From assembly GCF_035605935.1 (NCBI RefSeq), contig NZ_DATNGK010000145.1, forward strand, positions 1 to 7,886: 7,886 nucleotides of DNA, read 5' to 3'. The stretch's first letter is position 1. Every line of letters begins with the position of its first letter. A program made the translations under genes and the position numbers. This DNA comes from Actinocrinis sp035605935 (GTDB taxonomy: Bacteria > Actinomycetota > Actinomycetes > Streptomycetales > Catenulisporaceae). This document shows positions 5,920-7,886 of this stretch, one piece after another. The notes under the pieces were generated by a model. It worked only from the letters and a program-made list of their open reading frames with translations, did no database searches and had not been told where the DNA came from.

Positions 5920-6670
5920 TCAGGGGCATGAGCAGGTGGAGCAGGTAGAACCGGTTACCGGCAGCGAGGACATGAGGGGGACCGAGGCTGCGGCCGGGGT
6001 CGAGGTTGATGACGCTGGATCACCGGCAGCGATCCGGCTGGTCTTGGTCGACGATCACCGCATGTTCCGTACCGGGGTGCGAGCGGAGCTCGATGAAGTC
6101 GCCGGGGCGGCGGTAGAGGTGGTCGGCGAGGCGGACGATGCACCGCGCGCCGTTGCGGTCATCCTGGCGACGCGGCCGCAGGTCGTGCTGCTTGACGTAC
6201 ACCTGCCCGGCGGCGGCGGCCTCGAAGTCCTCAAACAGTGCGTCGCGCGCGCACCCGAGGTCCGCTTCCTGGCGCTATCGGTCTCCGACGCGGCCGAGGA
6301 TGTGATCGGCGTGATTCGGGCGGGCGCGCGAGGCTATGTCACGAAATCGATCACCGGTGCCGAACTCGTCGATGCAGTACGTCGCGTCGCAGACGGTGAC
6401 GCTGTCTTCTCTCCGCGCCTGGCCGGATTCGTGCTGGATGCGTTCTCCGGCTCTGTCGCGCCCGTGGACGAGGAGCTTGACCGGCTCACGGCGCGTGAGC
6501 GCGAGGTTCTGCGCCTTATCGCTCGCGGCTATGCGTATAAGGAGATCGCGCGCGAGCTTGTCATCTCGGTGAAGACGGTGGAGAGCCACGTGTCTTCCGT
6601 CCTGCGCAAGCTCCAGCTCTCCAACCGTCACGAGCTGTCTCGCTGGGCGACCGCGCGACGGCTTGTCTGA
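5912..6670 (+). CDS. LuxR/NarL-family response regulator
   Basis: This 252-residue protein has a receiver domain from about residue 41 to 160. It shows the acidic pair Asp47-Asp48 (LVLVDDHRMF), phospho-acceptor Asp95 (VVLLDVHLPG), Ser123 in the switch position and conserved Lys145 (GYVTKS). A LuxR-type helix-turn-helix lies at about 192-246 (LTAREREVLRLIARG, then KEIARELVISVKTVESHVSS, RKLQLSNRHEL). It should bind DNA as a phosphorylated dimer. GTG at 5912 lies inside the last codons of the kinase gene (8-base overlap). The first 40 residues are acidic and not part of the receiver fold. ATG at 5972 with GAGG just upstream is an alternative start that would drop 20 of them. Its kinase partner is almost certainly the gene directly upstream. 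Targets are not known; candidates are the divergent PspC genes and the exporter downstream. Confidence 0.92.
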   Translation: MTDQGHEQVEQVEPVTGSEDMRGTEAAAGVEVDDAGSPAAIRLVLVDDHRMFRTGVRAELDEVAGAAVEVVGEADDAPRAVAVILATRPQVVLLDVHLPGGGGLEVLKQCVARAPEVRFLALSVSDAAEDVIGVIRAGARGYVTKSITGAELVDAVRRVADGDAVFSPRLAGFVLDAFSGSVAPVDEELDRLTAREREVLRLIARGYAYKEIARELVISVKTVESHVSSVLRKLQLSNRHELSRWATARRLV

Positions 6671-6676
6671 GCGCAG

Positions 6677-6741
6677 CCGGATGTGCCGGCGTTATGTGCC
6701 GACGTGACGCATCGGCGTGACGTCCTGGCGTGACGTGCTGC
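6677..6741. repeat. Five tandem 13-bp repeats between response regulator and ABC exporter
   Basis: Units start at 6677, 6690, 6703, 6716 and 6729. They read CCGGATGTGCCGG, CGTTATGTGCCGA, CGTGACGCATCGG, CGTGACGTCCTGG and CGTGACGTGCTGC. CGTGACG recurs in the last three at exact 13-base spacing, and ATGTGCCG in the first two at the same spacing. The array begins just past the regulator stop codon and ends about 25 bases before the candidate exporter promoter. Possible roles are an iteron-like regulator array or a simple slippage repeat. Confidence 0.8.
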
Positions 6742-6769
6742 CTGATCGCTCAGGGCGAACCTATCCGAG

Positions 6770-6798
6770 GACATTAGTGAGCCTTTCTCATCTATAGT
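6770..6798 (+). promoter_or_regulatory. Candidate promoter of the ABC exporter gene
   Basis: TATAGT at 6793-6798 matches the -10 consensus at 5 of 6 positions. A GACATT at 6770-6775 lies 17 bases upstream in the -35 position but is a poor match. Predicted transcription would start around 6805, giving a short leader to GTG at 6827. Confidence 0.4.
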
Positions 6799-6826
6799 GT
6801 GCTCGACGCCGAGACGAGGGGGTCAG

Positions 6827-7886
6827 GTGACGGCTATCAAGCGCGCACGGGGAAACGGCACCAAGCCGGTCGACACCAGCGAAGGCTGGCTGCGCCGGCT
6901 GCTCGGCTACACCTGGAAGTACAAACGGCTCGTCATCATCGCCGTCGTCGCCTCGCTCGCGATCAGCGGCATCAACCTGGTCGTACCGCTGATCCAGCGG
7001 GCCGTCATCGACAACGTGATCCTTCGGCACTCCGAGCCGCTGGCCCCCTGGGCCGTGGCGTTGCTCGCGGTCGCGGCGCTGAATCTGGTGGTCTCGCGCA
7101 CCCGGCGCTATATCGGCGGCCGCATCGGCATCGAGGTGCAGAACGACCTGCGCACCGACGTTTTCGACGCGCTCACCCAGCTCGACGGGCAGGGGCAGGA
7201 CAATCTGGAGACCGGGCAGATCGTCTCGCGCTCCTCCTCCGACATCAACATCGTCGCCCAGCTGCTCGGCATGGCCCCGATGCTGGGCGGCATGCTGCTG
7301 ATGTTCGTCAGCTCGCTGATCGCGATGCTGGTGCTCTCCCCGTTGCTGACCCTGATCGGACTGGCGGTCGGCCCCGGTCTGGCCGTAGTCACCACGCTGG
7401 CCCGCAAGCGGTTGTTCCCGGCCACCTGGGACGCACAGCAGAAGGCCGGGATGCTGGCGGGCGTGGTCGAATCCGCGGTCACCGGCGTGCGCGTGGTGAA
7501 GGGCTTCGGCCAGGAACACCAGGAGGTGCGCAAGCTGGAGGGCGCCGCCGAGGCGGTGTTCGCGGCCCGGCTGCGCTCGATCCGGCTGACCGCGAAGTAC
7601 AACCCGACCCTGAGCGCGATCCCGACTTTCGGACAGCTCGGCGTACTGGCCTTCGGCGGCTGGCTGGCGCTGCGCGGAGACATCACGCTCGGCACTTTCC
7701 TCGCCTTCTCCGCCTACCTCGCGCAGTTCGGCGGCCCGGTGCGCGCGCTCTCCACACTGCTGACGTTCGGTCAGCAAGTGCGGGCCAGTGCGGTACGTGT
7801 CTTCGAGGTCATGGATTCGAAGCCGCAGATCAGTGACCGGCCGGAAGCGCCGCCGTTGCCGGAGGGCGTCGAGGGGGTCGCGTTCG
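6827..7886 (+). CDS. ABC exporter half-transporter, membrane domain (C-terminus cut by right edge)
   Basis: GTG at 6827 follows GAGGGGG by 4 bases, and the frame stays open to the window end (353 codons). The visible part is an exporter-type ABC membrane domain. A basic N-terminus contains WLRRLLGYTWKYKRL, and hydrophobic segments lie at about residues 36-57, 73-90, 148-170, 172-192 and 270-300. Family-typical features include LVVPLIQRAVIDNVI, the loop RTRRYIGGRIGIEVQNDLRT, then DVFDALTQLD, SSDINIVAQLL, and the GVRVVKGFGQE coupling segment. The last residues (VRVFEVMDSKPQISD) are the usual linker into the nucleotide-binding domain. That domain, with Walker A and signature motifs, is beyond the edge. 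Such proteins work as dimers and export lipids, drugs or peptides; the substrate cannot be told. A second half-transporter gene may follow. It is separated from the regulator by the 13-bp repeat array. Confidence 0.9.
   Translation, partial: MTAIKRARGNGTKPVDTSEGWLRRLLGYTWKYKRLVIIAVVASLAISGINLVVPLIQRAVIDNVILRHSEPLAPWAVALLAVAALNLVVSRTRRYIGGRIGIEVQNDLRTDVFDALTQLDGQGQDNLETGQIVSRSSSDINIVAQLLGMAPMLGGMLLMFVSSLIAMLVLSPLLTLIGLAVGPGLAVVTTLARKRLFPATWDAQQKAGMLAGVVESAVTGVRVVKGFGQEHQEVRKLEGAAEAVFAARLRSIRLTAKYNPTLSAIPTFGQLGVLAFGGWLALRGDITLGTFLAFSAYLAQFGGPVRALSTLLTFGQQVRASAVRVFEVMDSKPQISDRPEAPPLPEGVEGVAF

Noticed and set aside
6788..7777. Long minus-strand open frame opposite the ABC exporter
   Set aside because: The composition (Gln, Arg, Asp, His runs) is that of an antisense shadow; the plus-strand frame from 6827 gives a clear ABC membrane domain over the same bases.

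Overview
The window looks like chromosomal DNA of a high-GC actinomycete. Codons strongly favour G or C in the third position, several genes start with GTG, and ribosome binding sites are GGAGG-like. The core is a divergent pair of PspC-domain genes with a NarL-type two-component system, a layout typical of Streptomyces-like actinobacteria. I cannot name the species from this sequence.

Left part (1-1535, minus strand): a secreted two-part protein with a signal peptide, a carboxypeptidase-regulatory-like beta domain and an unrecognised beta-rich C-terminal domain. Its 3' end overlaps the start of a second gene that runs off the left edge and encodes a protein anchored by one N-terminal membrane segment. 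These two form a probable two-gene operon of cell-surface proteins. Upstream lies a non-coding stretch of about 390 bases (1536-1928), with a possible minus-strand promoter and an 8-bp inverted repeat just ahead of the ribosome binding site.

Middle (1929-2387, plus strand): a single Nudix hydrolase with an intact Nudix box, substrate unknown. It converges on the next unit across about 215 bases without a gene.

Core (2603-6670): an envelope-stress signalling locus. On the minus strand are a 525-residue PspC/LiaF-like membrane protein and, overlapping it by 11 bases, a small two-helix membrane protein. Divergently, on the plus strand, are a histidine kinase whose sensor part is itself a PspC domain plus membrane helices, and a LuxR/NarL-type response regulator overlapping it by 8 bases. 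A reasonable model is that the PspC/LiaF protein senses or restrains at the membrane, the kinase relays to Asp95 of the regulator, and the regulator acts on envelope genes. This resembles the LiaFSR logic of Firmicutes and the PspC-kinase systems of actinobacteria.

Right part (6671-7886): an intergenic region with five tandem copies of a 13-bp unit and a promoter-like sequence, followed by the membrane domain of an ABC exporter half-transporter cut by the right edge. The repeat array between the response regulator and the exporter is the most striking unexplained element. It could be a regulator-binding array, but that is inference.

The two genes cut by the edges (1-436 minus, 6827-7886 plus) were read by hand translation and are open throughout the visible sequence.
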